Assembly: GCF_000264765.2 (NCBI RefSeq)
Contig: NZ_CP006664.1
Coordinates: 434,001-498,000 of the forward strand
DNA from: Edwardsiella anguillarum ET080813
GTDB taxonomy: Bacteria; Pseudomonadota; Gammaproteobacteria; Enterobacterales; Enterobacteriaceae
Length of the DNA stretch: 64,000 bases
Direction of reading: 5' to 3'
The position numbers were made by a program, and so were the translations under genes. How positions within the stretch are numbered: position 1 is the stretch's first letter; every line of letters starts with the position of its first letter. Below are positions 36,951-45,220 of the stretch, piece after piece. The notes beneath the pieces were generated by a model that did not search any database, was not told the DNA's origin, and saw only the letters and a program-made list of their open reading frames with translations.

Positions 36951-37940
36951 ATGCTAAAGTCACCCGCCTCACGCACGGCGTTATTTCTCGCCATCACCTT
37001 CACGATCATTATCTTTGGCATCCACGAGTACAACCAGCAGCTGAGTACCCGCCATGGCGTCGTGCGGGCGAATATCATCGATATCGCGCCTCAGGTGAGC
37101 GGCCTGGTCACCCAGGTCAATGTGCGCCACAACCAGTCGGTCAAAAAGGGGGAACTGCTTTTTTCCATCGACGACAGCGACTACCGGATCAGCGTCCAGA
37201 ATGCCCGGGCGAATCTGGCAAACGTCGAACAGCAGCTGTTAGAGCAGAGCGCCGCGGTGCTCTCGGCCAAGGCGGCGCTGCAAAACGCGCAGAGCCAATA
37301 CAGCTATATGCAGGCAAACTTCCAGCGCATCAGTAGCCTGAAGCGGCGTGATTTCGCCTCGACCAATGACTATCAGCAGGCCGAGACGGATCTCAATGTG
37401 AGCAAGGGAAACCTGGCCACCGCACAGGCACGGCTGCAACAGGCGATCGCCGCACGCGGCGCTATCGGCCCGGACAACGCCCAGCTGCTGGCCGCCAAGG
37501 CCACCTTGGCCAAGGCCGAGCTGGATCTCTCCCGCACCCGGGTCTATGCGCCCAGCAACGGCAACATCGCCACGGTTAACCTGAACGCGGGCGACTACGC
37601 GCGTCCCGGCAGCGCGGTTCTGGCCGAGGTCGACACCGATAATATCTGGGTCGAAGGCGCCTTCCCCGAAACCGTCATCGCCGGCATACGCGTCGGCGAT
37701 AAGGCTAAGGTCTACCTGATGGCCGATACCCGCACCGTCTACCGCGGCCATGTACAGAGCATCGGCTCGGCGATCAACTCCAAGGAGCTGCCAAACCCGG
37801 GCCTGCTTTCGGAGTTGCCCCAGGTCTTTGACTGGGTTCGTCTGGCGGAAAACGTCCCGGTCAATATTCAATTGGATCCCGACACCAAGATGGAGAACTT
37901 TATTCCGGGACTCAGCGCGACCGTCGATATCATTAAGTAA
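36951..37940 (+). CDS. HlyD-family periplasmic adaptor (AaeA-like)
   Basis: 329 residues from ATG 36951, where the N-terminal anchor helix (about 8-25) begins; the frame upstream belongs to the preceding gene. It has the two lipoyl half-motifs (near 45-75 and 190-230), a coiled-coil hairpin between them rich in Ala, Gln and Leu, and the LSRTRVYAPSNGNIATVNLNAGDYARPG block. It would bridge the FUSC transporter to an outer-membrane channel such as TolC. Equivalent to AaeA of the aromatic carboxylate efflux pump; the actual substrate is unknown. Confidence 0.88.
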   Translation: MLKSPASRTALFLAITFTIIIFGIHEYNQQLSTRHGVVRANIIDIAPQVSGLVTQVNVRHNQSVKKGELLFSIDDSDYRISVQNARANLANVEQQLLEQSAAVLSAKAALQNAQSQYSYMQANFQRISSLKRRDFASTNDYQQAETDLNVSKGNLATAQARLQQAIAARGAIGPDNAQLLAAKATLAKAELDLSRTRVYAPSNGNIATVNLNAGDYARPGSAVLAEVDTDNIWVEGAFPETVIAGIRVGDKAKVYLMADTRTVYRGHVQSIGSAINSKELPNPGLLSELPQVFDWVRLAENVPVNIQLDPDTKMENFIPGLSATVDIIK

Positions 37941-37948
37941 GGCGCCCC

Positions 37949-39613
37949 ATGCTACTGCAAAGTTTAAAAGCCCTGCGGTTAACCCTTGCCGTGATGCTCT
38001 CGCTCTATATCGCCATGCGACTGGGGATGCACTCGCCGGATTGGGCCGTAACCAGCGCGCTGATCGTCTCGCTGGGGACGATCGGCCAAATCCGCAGCCG
38101 CTGGTGGCAGCGCATCGTCGGTAACTTTGTCGGTGGCAGCATCGGGTTCTTCGTCATCTGGTGGCTAGCGCAGGACCCCTTTACCATCATGCTCTGCGCC
38201 GCGCTGTTTGGCAGCGTCTGCACCTATATCAGCCTGACCCATTTCCAATATAAGGACATGTGGCGTTGGGTGCTCATCGGTTTCATCATCGTCTTCAGCG
38301 CCTCCCTTTCCAATCCCAGCCACGCCTTCAGCGTACTGTTCGACCGCGTAGGCTGCGTGTTCATCGGCTCCTCCGTGATCTTCATATTCAACCTGCTGTG
38401 GCCGCTGGAATATGCCGCGTCGTGGCAGAAGCAGTATCACGCCATTCTGGAAAAGCTGGATGCCCTGCTCAATAAAGAGGATGCGGATGCGGTGGCGCTA
38501 TACCTGGCTTTGTCGCAACAGATCGATCAGCTGCGCCAGTCCCTGTCCTCAAACTATGGCGACTACCGAAACATCTATTCCCGTGAATACAATGTAATCA
38601 ATAGTATCTACGCGCTAGAGAAGTTCAGCCGTCACCTCTACTCCCTGCGGATGCAGCATGCCCTGGATAGCCAGGCGAAGACATGGATTAGCGCGGCCAT
38701 CGCGGCGGCCAAGGCACATGAGACCATTCCCCCGATTACGCTGGAAAACTCCCCGCGCTACGCCTCACTGCTGACGCTAATCGCCGCCGATCTGCACGAC
38801 ATCGTGCAAAAGAATGCCACCACTGATGCGCAAAGCCGCTTTCGCTGGCAGTGGCAAAACCGCATGTTCAGCGCCGGAACCGACTCCGCCTTTACCAGCT
38901 CACTGCTGTTCTTCGTCAGCTGTATTCTGAGTCTGCTGCTCTGGCGCTATGGCTGGCCCGGCGGGCCACAGGTAATGCTCTTGACGGCGGTGCTTCTGGT
39001 CATGTGCCAATACGGTGAGCGCATGTCGCCCAAGGGGTTCGCCATCGGCTTTAGCATCGGCACGCTGTTCGCCTTCCCGATCTTTATTTTTCTACTGCCT
39101 AGCCTGCACAACGCCAATGCATTCTGGCTCAGCATGCTGTTAATCTATTTTCCGGTGGCCTTCGTGATGAATGGGCAATACAAAGTACGAGCGCTCCCCT
39201 TTATCGCCTTCGCGGTCGCCGTCATGGTCAACGCCAACAGCCACAACTACGTGCCCGGCAATGACTATTTCAACGGTTACACCACCTTCCTCTTCGCCCT
39301 GGTCGCCGTCATCACCATCAGCTCGGGGGCGCTGAGCCTGCTGGTGGTGAACGATACCGAGACCCGCCTCAAGGCGCAGATCGACGGGTGGGCCAAGGAG
39401 CGCCAGCGCTTTCTCAACCACCGCAGCCAGGAGCGGAGCAAGATACTGGTACGCCTGGAGCGCCGCACCGACATCATCCTCAGCATGTACAGCAAGCTCG
39501 ATCCGGCGCAGCAGGGGGTTTGGCGTAAAAGGGTATCGGCGATACCGCTGATGCTGACGCGCATCCAGCGCTGGGAGTATCTCGAAACGCCCGCCGCATC
39601 GGCGAGCGACTGA
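37949..39613 (+). CDS. FUSC/ArAE family inner-membrane efflux protein (AaeB-like)
   Basis: 554 residues, shorter than E. coli AaeB (655). Two sets of about five transmembrane helices (residues 10-150 and 315-470) are separated and followed by cytoplasmic helical parts. The start ALRLTLAVMLSLYIAMRLGMHSPDWAVTSALIVS is typical of FUSC proteins. With the adaptor and the DUF1656 protein it makes an aaeXAB-like export system, probably for aromatic acids or related stress compounds. No LysR regulator such as aaeR lies next to it. Confidence 0.87.
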   Translation: MLLQSLKALRLTLAVMLSLYIAMRLGMHSPDWAVTSALIVSLGTIGQIRSRWWQRIVGNFVGGSIGFFVIWWLAQDPFTIMLCAALFGSVCTYISLTHFQYKDMWRWVLIGFIIVFSASLSNPSHAFSVLFDRVGCVFIGSSVIFIFNLLWPLEYAASWQKQYHAILEKLDALLNKEDADAVALYLALSQQIDQLRQSLSSNYGDYRNIYSREYNVINSIYALEKFSRHLYSLRMQHALDSQAKTWISAAIAAAKAHETIPPITLENSPRYASLLTLIAADLHDIVQKNATTDAQSRFRWQWQNRMFSAGTDSAFTSSLLFFVSCILSLLLWRYGWPGGPQVMLLTAVLLVMCQYGERMSPKGFAIGFSIGTLFAFPIFIFLLPSLHNANAFWLSMLLIYFPVAFVMNGQYKVRALPFIAFAVAVMVNANSHNYVPGNDYFNGYTTFLFALVAVITISSGALSLLVVNDTETRLKAQIDGWAKERQRFLNHRSQERSKILVRLERRTDIILSMYSKLDPAQQGVWRKRVSAIPLMLTRIQRWEYLETPAASASD

Positions 39614-39732
39614 TCCCCGCAGGGTTGCGCCGCCCCCCGGCGCCCCCGCTCAGCGCGGCGCCGCGGAGTGCGCATTTAGTAGGCGGCGTCGCGCAAAAAG
39701 AGCGCGTTCTGCCCCTTATGCCCCGGTTCGGC

Positions 39733-39762
39733 TTGAAAAAAAGAGAGAGAATACGGTAGGAT
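39733..39762 (+). promoter_or_regulatory. Likely promoter of the tRNA-Arg gene
   Basis: TTGAAA (39733-39738) and TAGGAT (39757-39762), 18 bases apart, about 50 bases ahead of the mature tRNA. A GC-containing discriminator follows. Matches are 5 of 6 and 4 of 6 to the sigma-70 consensus. Confidence 0.5.
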
Positions 39763-39813
39763 AGCTCAATGCTTCGGCGCAGATAGCGCCGCCGCACCAC
39801 GCCCTATACGCGT

Positions 39814-39888
39814 GTTCCCTTAGTTAAATGGATATAACGAGCCCCTCCTAAGGGCTAGTTGCAGGTTCGATTCCTGCAGGGAACGCCA
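39814..39888 (+). tRNA. argW: tRNA-Arg (anticodon CCT)
   Basis: 75 bases including an encoded CCA. Acceptor arms GTTCCCT and AGGGAAC pair fully; the anticodon loop is CTCCTAA with anticodon CCT; the T arm is GCAGG-TTCGATT-CCTGC. It closely resembles E. coli argW, a common phage integration site. Its 3' end is presumably the left attachment core (attL) of the adjacent prophage. Confidence 0.95.
39860..39888 (+). other. Presumed prophage attL core in the tRNA 3' end
   Basis: The T arm and acceptor 3' end of tRNA-Arg form the usual attB core for P4-type integrases. The integrase starts 160 bases downstream and reads away from it. The matching attR copy would be beyond the window, so the exact core limits cannot be set here. 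Confidence 0.55.
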
Positions 39889-40004
39889 TTACATAGTTCG
39901 TCAACATCCGCATAAGTTCGCTAACCCCACGCCAGATAAGCAATCACAGATAATTTCTGTCCGCTACCGTTCGATTTAGATCGTTGACAGCCGCACTCTT
40001 TTGC

Positions 40005-40048
40005 GGGTAAAAAGCGGGTAAAACATTTTACCCACCGGGATTTTACCC
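40005..40048 (+). repeat. Four 8-base repeats before the integrase start
   Basis: GGGTAAAA at 40005-40012 and 40016-40023, and its inverse TTTTACCC at 40026-40033 and 40041-40048, the last ending directly at the integrase ATG. The two direct and two inverted copies within 44 bases look like binding sites for the integrase (arm-type) or an excisionase, which would let the protein repress its own gene. Confidence 0.6.
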
Positions 40049-41206
40049 ATGCTCACGGTTAAACAGATTGAAGCAGCAAAGCCAAAAGACAAGCCCTATC
40101 GCCTACTGGACAGCAACGGGCTATACCTCTACATACCAGCCTCTGGAAAAAAGGTGTGGCAACTGCGTTTCAAACTAGGCGGTAAAGAGAAAATTTTAAC
40201 CGTGGGTAAATATCCTCTTGTTTCTTTACAAGAAGCTCGCGACAAAGCCTACCAGGCAAGAAAGGATATTGCCGATGGTATAGATCCAGTAAGGACCAAA
40301 AAGGAAAGCGAGAAGGATAACTCATTCTCAGTGATCTATAAGGAATGGTACGCCCACAAGCGCCAGGTATGGTCTGAAGGGTATGCGAATGAATTACAGC
40401 GGATGTTTGAAACTGATATTCTCCCGCTCATAGGCGCGATGGAGATGAATGAAATCGAGCCTATGGCCCTTTTGTCTGTTGTGAGGCGGATTGAAGAGCG
40501 CGGAGCCATGGAGAGAGCAAACAAGGCCCGGCGTCGTTGTGGTGAGGTGTTTCGTTACGCCATAGTAACGGGGAGAGCAAAATACAATCCAGCGCCGGAT
40601 CTCGCTGATGCAATGAAGGGATACAGGAAGAAAAATTTCCCTTTCCTTCCTGCTGAACAGATCCCTGCATTCAACCAGGCATTGGCTGGATATTCAGGCA
40701 GTATAGTTTCGAAGATTGCCACTATGGTGTTGCAGTATACAGCCTTGCGAACCAAAGAGCTCAGATCTATGAAATGGCCTAACGTCGATTTCACTTCCGG
40801 ACTAATTACGATCGACGAATCGGAAATGAAGAGCCGTAAGCCTCACATTGTCCCTATGTCGCACCAAGTCGCTGAGTTGCTCAAAGCATTAAAGCCAGTC
40901 ACTGAACCTGTATCGCAGTTTGTATTTGCCGGTAGAAATGATAAAAATAAGTCGATCAGTGAAAATGCCGTTCTATTGGTCATTCGCCAAATCGGCTATG
41001 AAGGGCTGGCGAGTGGTCACGGTTTCCGCCACCAATTTAGCACCATTCTACACGAGCACGAATGGCCTTCTGAGGCGATAGAGCGCCAGCTTGCTCACAC
41101 AGATAAACAGTCCGTGCGCGGGATCTATAACCATGCACAATATATGGATAAAAGGCGAGAGATGATGCAGTGGTGGGCTGACTGGATAGACGGCAATGCC
41201 GCATGA
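40049..41206 (+). CDS. int: P4-type tyrosine recombinase (prophage integrase)
   Basis: 385 residues with an N-terminal DUF4102 arm-binding domain (about 1-85, with LLDSNGLYLYIPASGKKVW), a core-binding domain (90-190) and the catalytic domain. The catalytic residues are visible: Arg234 (TALRTKEL), Lys near 261, His324 and Arg327 (HGFR), His350 (LAHTD) and the nucleophile Tyr360 (GIYNHA). It catalyses integration at the adjacent tRNA-Arg. Intact. Convergent with the prophage late genes, with a 100-base gap that contains a run of nine Cs near 41291. Confidence 0.95.
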   Translation: MLTVKQIEAAKPKDKPYRLLDSNGLYLYIPASGKKVWQLRFKLGGKEKILTVGKYPLVSLQEARDKAYQARKDIADGIDPVRTKKESEKDNSFSVIYKEWYAHKRQVWSEGYANELQRMFETDILPLIGAMEMNEIEPMALLSVVRRIEERGAMERANKARRRCGEVFRYAIVTGRAKYNPAPDLADAMKGYRKKNFPFLPAEQIPAFNQALAGYSGSIVSKIATMVLQYTALRTKELRSMKWPNVDFTSGLITIDESEMKSRKPHIVPMSHQVAELLKALKPVTEPVSQFVFAGRNDKNKSISENAVLLVIRQIGYEGLASGHGFRHQFSTILHEHEWPSEAIERQLAHTDKQSVRGIYNHAQYMDKRREMMQWWADWIDGNAA

Positions 41207-41305
41207 CCTTCGCGTTACGAACTCAAAGAATTGCCTTATAACATAACCAACGCCGCGCTCACACCGTCCCACGTGTTTATGGCGTCCATGCCCCCCCCCA
41301 ATCAC

Positions 41306-41662
41306 TCAACCAGCTGGCTTTGGCGGCCATGTGATATCAGGAGCGGTTGAAGTATCTGCAGCTTTCACCGCCTTGATATACTCCATCCATGCAATAAGCT
41401 TCGCCTTATCGACATCATTGATGACGCCTAACGCTAGTTCAGTCCGCCAGTCTGCAGTTACAGCATTAGCTTCATCTAATAACGACTGCCTGTACGCTTC
41501 AGCCTGTATGACAAGTTCTTCGTGCGTTGGCGGAGGGTTAACAATTGCCATGGCCTCGCGCTCCGTGATTGCCGTAAGGCCCTCGCTTATATAGTCATCC
41601 TGACTGCCATCAGACTCGTAAGCATACACAACATCATGAGCATCTTTAAAATACTTCATCAT
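41306..41662 (-). CDS. tfa: Tail fibre assembly protein (Tfa-like)
   Basis: 118 residues from ATG 41662, which overlaps the side tail fibre stop as TGATG; GGAG lies a few bases ahead. The C-terminus DKAKLIAWMEYIKAVKAADTSTAPDITWPPKP is the hallmark of lambda Tfa-type chaperones (the WMxY...W-P-x-P pattern). It helps trimerise or modify the fibre encoded just before it. Last gene of the late operon. Confidence 0.9.
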   Translation of the reverse strand: MMKYFKDAHDVVYAYESDGSQDDYISEGLTAITEREAMAIVNPPPTHEELVIQAEAYRQSLLDEANAVTADWRTELALGVINDVDKAKLIAWMEYIKAVKAADTSTAPDITWPPKPAG

Positions 41663-43392
41663 CACACCATCTCCGACCAAATAATAGAAGCGACTGCCCC
41701 GTCCGTCTTTGTTACTGAATAAGTTTCGCCTGATGGGACGATGAATGATAGTGATGGCCCAGAATGGGTTGATGAGTTATTAACGCTAACAGCCCTAGCA
41801 ACAATAGCACCACCAACCCTTGCTTCTACAGTTCCCCAGCTTGCGCCGTGATAAGAAAATATGACCAGCATCGACCGTGTAGAACTATTTGTATATGTTA
41901 CCCCCATGACCCTGCCGCTTGTTACGTTTGTGTAGCTTCCCCCCATTGTGGTATCACCAGCGGCAACGCTTCCTGCCGTTATACCAACGTCCAGTTTTGC
42001 CGCATTCCCCAATTTAAGGTATTGGATAACATCATTAGCAGTACCAGCCCCCACGATATCACGACCTACCTGTGAAAAATCAGCAAGTCCTACACGGTCA
42101 GCGCCAGTGAAATACGATAGCTTATTTGCCGCAGCCGGCAACGCAGCAATCGCAGATAATATGGGGGCCTTATCCTGCTTTGTGTCCAGCTTCCCAAGAA
42201 TACGATCGGCCTCAGTCTTGGCGCTCTGAGCTGATCCTGCCGCCGCTGATGCGCTACCGGAAGCGGCTGTCTCCGAGGCTTTCGCTGCACTAGCACTACC
42301 AGCTGCTGCGCTGGCGGAGCTTGATACCTGTGACACTGACTGCGCAGCAGATGATGCACTCCCAGCTGCTGCAGTTTCCGAGGCTTTAGCAGCACTAGCA
42401 CTGCCAGTTGCAGCACTGGACGATCCCGCCGCCTGTGATGCTGACTGAGCGGCTGCTGTTTGCGAATTATGAGCACCGCTTGCCGATCCTGCAGCCTGCT
42501 CTGCAAAGGAATGTGCTTCCGTGGCACTGGATGCGGCGCGATCTGCATCTGCACGCACAGCCTCCCTCAGAGTGGCCTCGGTTGCCTGTGCCGCTTTTAC
42601 AGCGGCATCTGTTGCTGCAGTTTCCGCAGAGGAGGCCGCCGCCAGCTCCGACGCTTTCGCGGCGTTCTGGCTGGCCAGCGCCGCAGCTGCGCTGTCTACC
42701 ACTGCCGATTCTGAACCATGCGCCGCCTGCTGACTGGCCTGCGCGGCCTGGGCGCTACTGGCCGCCGCCCGTTCTGATTCTTTAGCTGCATTCTGACTGG
42801 CCAGCGCTGCAGCTGCGCTGTCTGCTGCCGCAGACTCCGAGGCTTTGGCCGCTTGCTGGCTGGACTGCGCAGACTGGGCGCCACTAGCAGCCGCCAACTC
42901 CGACGCTTTCGCGGCGTTCTGGCTGGCCAGCGCTGCGGAAGCACTCGCAGCTACTGCTGATTCAGATGCATGGGCAGCATTTTGACTATCTAAAGCAGCG
43001 CGAGCACTCTCTGCGGTGGCATCCCTATTCTTTTCAACCTCTGCAGATTGGGCCGACACTTTGGCCACCATCACTTCAAACTCTTTCATCACGTCAGGGC
43101 GTAAATCACCATCCTGTGGGAGCCCAAGAAAATAGTTCAGCGTACCATCAGGAGAGTCGTGGTAAATCTGAATATCCCCGACATACTCCGGCGGATATCC
43201 ATCCACACAGAGCGTTACGCGGTACTGCCCTGGCTCCGCTGCCATGTCATATAGCCCTGCCTCTCCAGGGCTCTGTGATGCGACAGTATGAACAATGACG
43301 CTTGCGCTCGTTCGTAGCGCTTTCAACGCAATTTCACAATGGGTAATAGGTTTCCCCATCCCATTTTTTAGGATGCCGGTAATGCGTGCCAT
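41662..43392 (-). CDS. stf: Lambda Stf-like side tail fibre protein
   Basis: 576 residues from ATG 43392 (GGAG ahead). The N-terminus ITGILKNGMGKPITHCEIALKA is closely similar to lambda Stf and attaches to the tail. Residues about 115-390 are a long Ala/Ser-rich coiled repeat (ASQNAAKASE-like units) forming a rod. The C-terminal 180 residues, from GNAAKLDVGI on, are non-repetitive and presumably bind the host surface. DNA repeats in the rod include a 36-base identical pair (42646-42681 and 42898-42933). Confidence 0.92.
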   Translation of the reverse strand: MARITGILKNGMGKPITHCEIALKALRTSASVIVHTVASQSPGEAGLYDMAAEPGQYRVTLCVDGYPPEYVGDIQIYHDSPDGTLNYFLGLPQDGDLRPDVMKEFEVMVAKVSAQSAEVEKNRDATAESARAALDSQNAAHASESAVAASASAALASQNAAKASELAAASGAQSAQSSQQAAKASESAAADSAAAALASQNAAKESERAAASSAQAAQASQQAAHGSESAVVDSAAAALASQNAAKASELAAASSAETAATDAAVKAAQATEATLREAVRADADRAASSATEAHSFAEQAAGSASGAHNSQTAAAQSASQAAGSSSAATGSASAAKASETAAAGSASSAAQSVSQVSSSASAAAGSASAAKASETAASGSASAAAGSAQSAKTEADRILGKLDTKQDKAPILSAIAALPAAANKLSYFTGADRVGLADFSQVGRDIVGAGTANDVIQYLKLGNAAKLDVGITAGSVAAGDTTMGGSYTNVTSGRVMGVTYTNSSTRSMLVIFSYHGASWGTVEARVGGAIVARAVSVNNSSTHSGPSLSFIVPSGETYSVTKTDGAVASIIWSEMV

Positions 43393-43403
43393 ATTGACTC
43401 CAT

Positions 43404-43430
43404 AAATAAAAAAGGCCACCGATGGTGGCC
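43404..43430 (-). terminator. Intrinsic terminator between the outer-membrane moron and stf
   Basis: On the minus strand GGCCACC-ATC-GGTGGCC is followed by six Ts and further AT bases. It lies just downstream of the 43453-44325 gene and directly before the stf ribosome site. Confidence 0.85.
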
Positions 43431-43452
43431 CTGTTACTTAGTGACTATTTAT

Positions 43453-44325
43453 TCAGAATGGGAGAGTCCAAGTAATACTAATGGTCCCATCTCGAAAGTT
43501 AGCATTACGATCACCTCGCCAAAAATACCGTGTTCCGCTATAGTTACTATATGAAATTGATAAATCACCAGGTTGATAACCTGAAACATAGCCAATGCTA
43601 TAGGTATAGTCTGCATCCCATGGTTGTTGCTGAGATCTATCTGGGTAAAAGAACGTCGAAACCCTGAAAAAATAATTATGTTTTAATGTATACCCGCAAC
43701 TTCCAAGCAATACACTCTTCCCTTTCCGTATTCTACTCTCTTGTGTCGAGTAATATCTTGGGCCATATAAATAGCCTATTTGGCATGTTAGGCTATCACT
43801 AGGATATATCAATATATTTTTATTCCATGAGTTCGGAAGCGAAAACTTATATGCCGCAGTAATCATTCCTTGCTCTATTTTTGTTCTGCGATCACCTTCT
43901 TGTGGGAAGAATTTATTATTGTCACCATAATTGCTATATACTAGGCTGAATGTTCCTGGCCTCCAATCATCATAGCCAAAACTATAAACAAAATCAGCTC
44001 TATAACGATTAATATTTTGCAATGGTGTCCTAACCGTCAAATTAGCAAAAAAAGAGCTTAATGGGGAGTACTGAAAGCTAACAAAGACTCTTTGGTTATA
44101 TATGTTTTTGGTCTCACTCTCAGTATAACTTACTGGTATATACTTGTCTTGATTAGACAATGGTGCATTATAAGTAATAGCTGTAGACAATCTCGCTTCT
44201 GAACCAGAAAAAAGGCGAGACCACGGGGTGGTAAACACGGGAACAGAGTCCTCTGCACCATCAGCACCAAAAGCACATATCGGAAAAATAAAAAACAATA
44301 AAAAAACATATTTTCTCTTATTCAT
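43453..44325 (-). CDS. Prophage outer-membrane beta-barrel moron, unknown function
   Basis: 290 residues with a signal peptide (about 1-20, KYVFLLFFIFPICAFG). The mature protein is rich in alternating aromatic strands and ends in phenylalanine (TWTLPF), the pattern of an outer-membrane barrel. An internal duplication is visible: PGTFSLVYSNYGDNNKFF followed by GDRRTKIEQG near the middle recurs as PGDLSISYSNYSGTRYFW followed by GDRNANFRDG near the end. It is more AT-rich than the surrounding phage genes, has a terminator behind it and a 180-base leader (44326-44504) before it, all typical of a moron. I do not recognise the family. A host-surface change during lysogeny (phage exclusion, serum or phagocyte resistance) is a guess. 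Confidence 0.8.
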   Translation of the reverse strand: MNKRKYVFLLFFIFPICAFGADGAEDSVPVFTTPWSRLFSGSEARLSTAITYNAPLSNQDKYIPVSYTESETKNIYNQRVFVSFQYSPLSSFFANLTVRTPLQNINRYRADFVYSFGYDDWRPGTFSLVYSNYGDNNKFFPQEGDRRTKIEQGMITAAYKFSLPNSWNKNILIYPSDSLTCQIGYLYGPRYYSTQESRIRKGKSVLLGSCGYTLKHNYFFRVSTFFYPDRSQQQPWDADYTYSIGYVSGYQPGDLSISYSNYSGTRYFWRGDRNANFRDGTISITWTLPF

Positions 44326-44504
44326 TTATCTCATCTCAACCATCCTTAGGCTTTTCTTTAATTAAGAATAGATACAGGTGGATGCTTTCTCCACCCCATA
44401 GAGAGAAAACAACAAAATGAATACACATCTTATTGATTTATAAGAAAGTGCAAAGCGAACCAATAACATTTAATCGCACCACACTTACCCGTCATGTCAA
44501 AACT

Positions 44505-45167
44505 CTAAAAAATAAGACCAACCCCAACCAAAAAGCCATGGCTGCGGTCATCACCGCCAACACCGGTATATGAGAAGTCCAGGACATAACCTCCAGCGTT
44601 AAGCTGGACTCCGGCGGCGTAAGCCATCGATACACGGGTTAACTGCTGCTCCGCAGTGTGCAAAGCCGTCCCAAGCGCATCGTTAGCGCCATCATCCACC
44701 TGAATATGCCAGCTCAGCCGATCAACGCTGGCACCCGCCAGCCCATATAAACTGAGATTGTCGGTAACTCGATACGATGGACCCGCCATGATCCCCCATC
44801 GCTGGGAACGGCTACGCCCATCAACAAGTACAGGGACACCCGGTCCATAATTATGCCCGCGCCGGATCTGCATTCCCCGGCGTAATCCCGTGTAACTTAG
44901 CCGCCCTATCACGCCCCAGCAGTCGGTAAACTCATAGCGATAGGAAAGTGCAACACCTTCAGCATCGCGGTATGGCGCCGTGGACGCACCAAAGTGTTCA
45001 GATCCAATAAACTGATCTGTAATCTGCTTAAACTCAACCAGATCTTTCTCAACCTGGATATTCGATTGCTGTATATAATTCAGCGTTATTGTTGAATCAC
45101 CTGAACTCGCTTGGGCCATACCAGCAGCAAAAAGCAAAATAGCAGGACATAAAATGCATACACGCAT
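44505..45167 (-). CDS. lom: Lom-like outer-membrane protein (Ail/Lom family)
   Basis: 220 residues with a signal peptide cleaved after AQA (about residue 20). It is an eight-stranded barrel of the Ail/OmpX/Lom type, seen in AEGVALSYRYEFTDCWGVIGRLSYTG, RWGIMAGPSYRVTDNLSLYGLAGAS and the ending GFLVGVGLIF. In lambda, lom lies in the same place after J and is expressed in lysogens, where related proteins alter adhesion or serum resistance. Complete. Confidence 0.88.
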   Translation of the reverse strand: MRVCILCPAILLFAAGMAQASSGDSTITLNYIQQSNIQVEKDLVEFKQITDQFIGSEHFGASTAPYRDAEGVALSYRYEFTDCWGVIGRLSYTGLRRGMQIRRGHNYGPGVPVLVDGRSRSQRWGIMAGPSYRVTDNLSLYGLAGASVDRLSWHIQVDDGANDALGTALHTAEQQLTRVSMAYAAGVQLNAGGYVLDFSYTGVGGDDRSHGFLVGVGLIF

Positions 45168-45220
45168 ACCAGATCCTTTTATGAAGGGTTAATGTGAAAT
45201 AGTAGAAATAAGGGAGGAAG

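Noticed and set aside
41284-41300. Run of nine Cs near the convergent integrase and tfa ends as a phase-variable tract.
   Set aside because: It lies between two stops and outside any frame or evident promoter, so slippage would have no coding effect.
42240-42960. Repeats in the tail fibre gene as a possible CRISPR array.
   Set aside because: The repeats are in-frame Ala/Ser codons of imperfect unit length without regular spacers.
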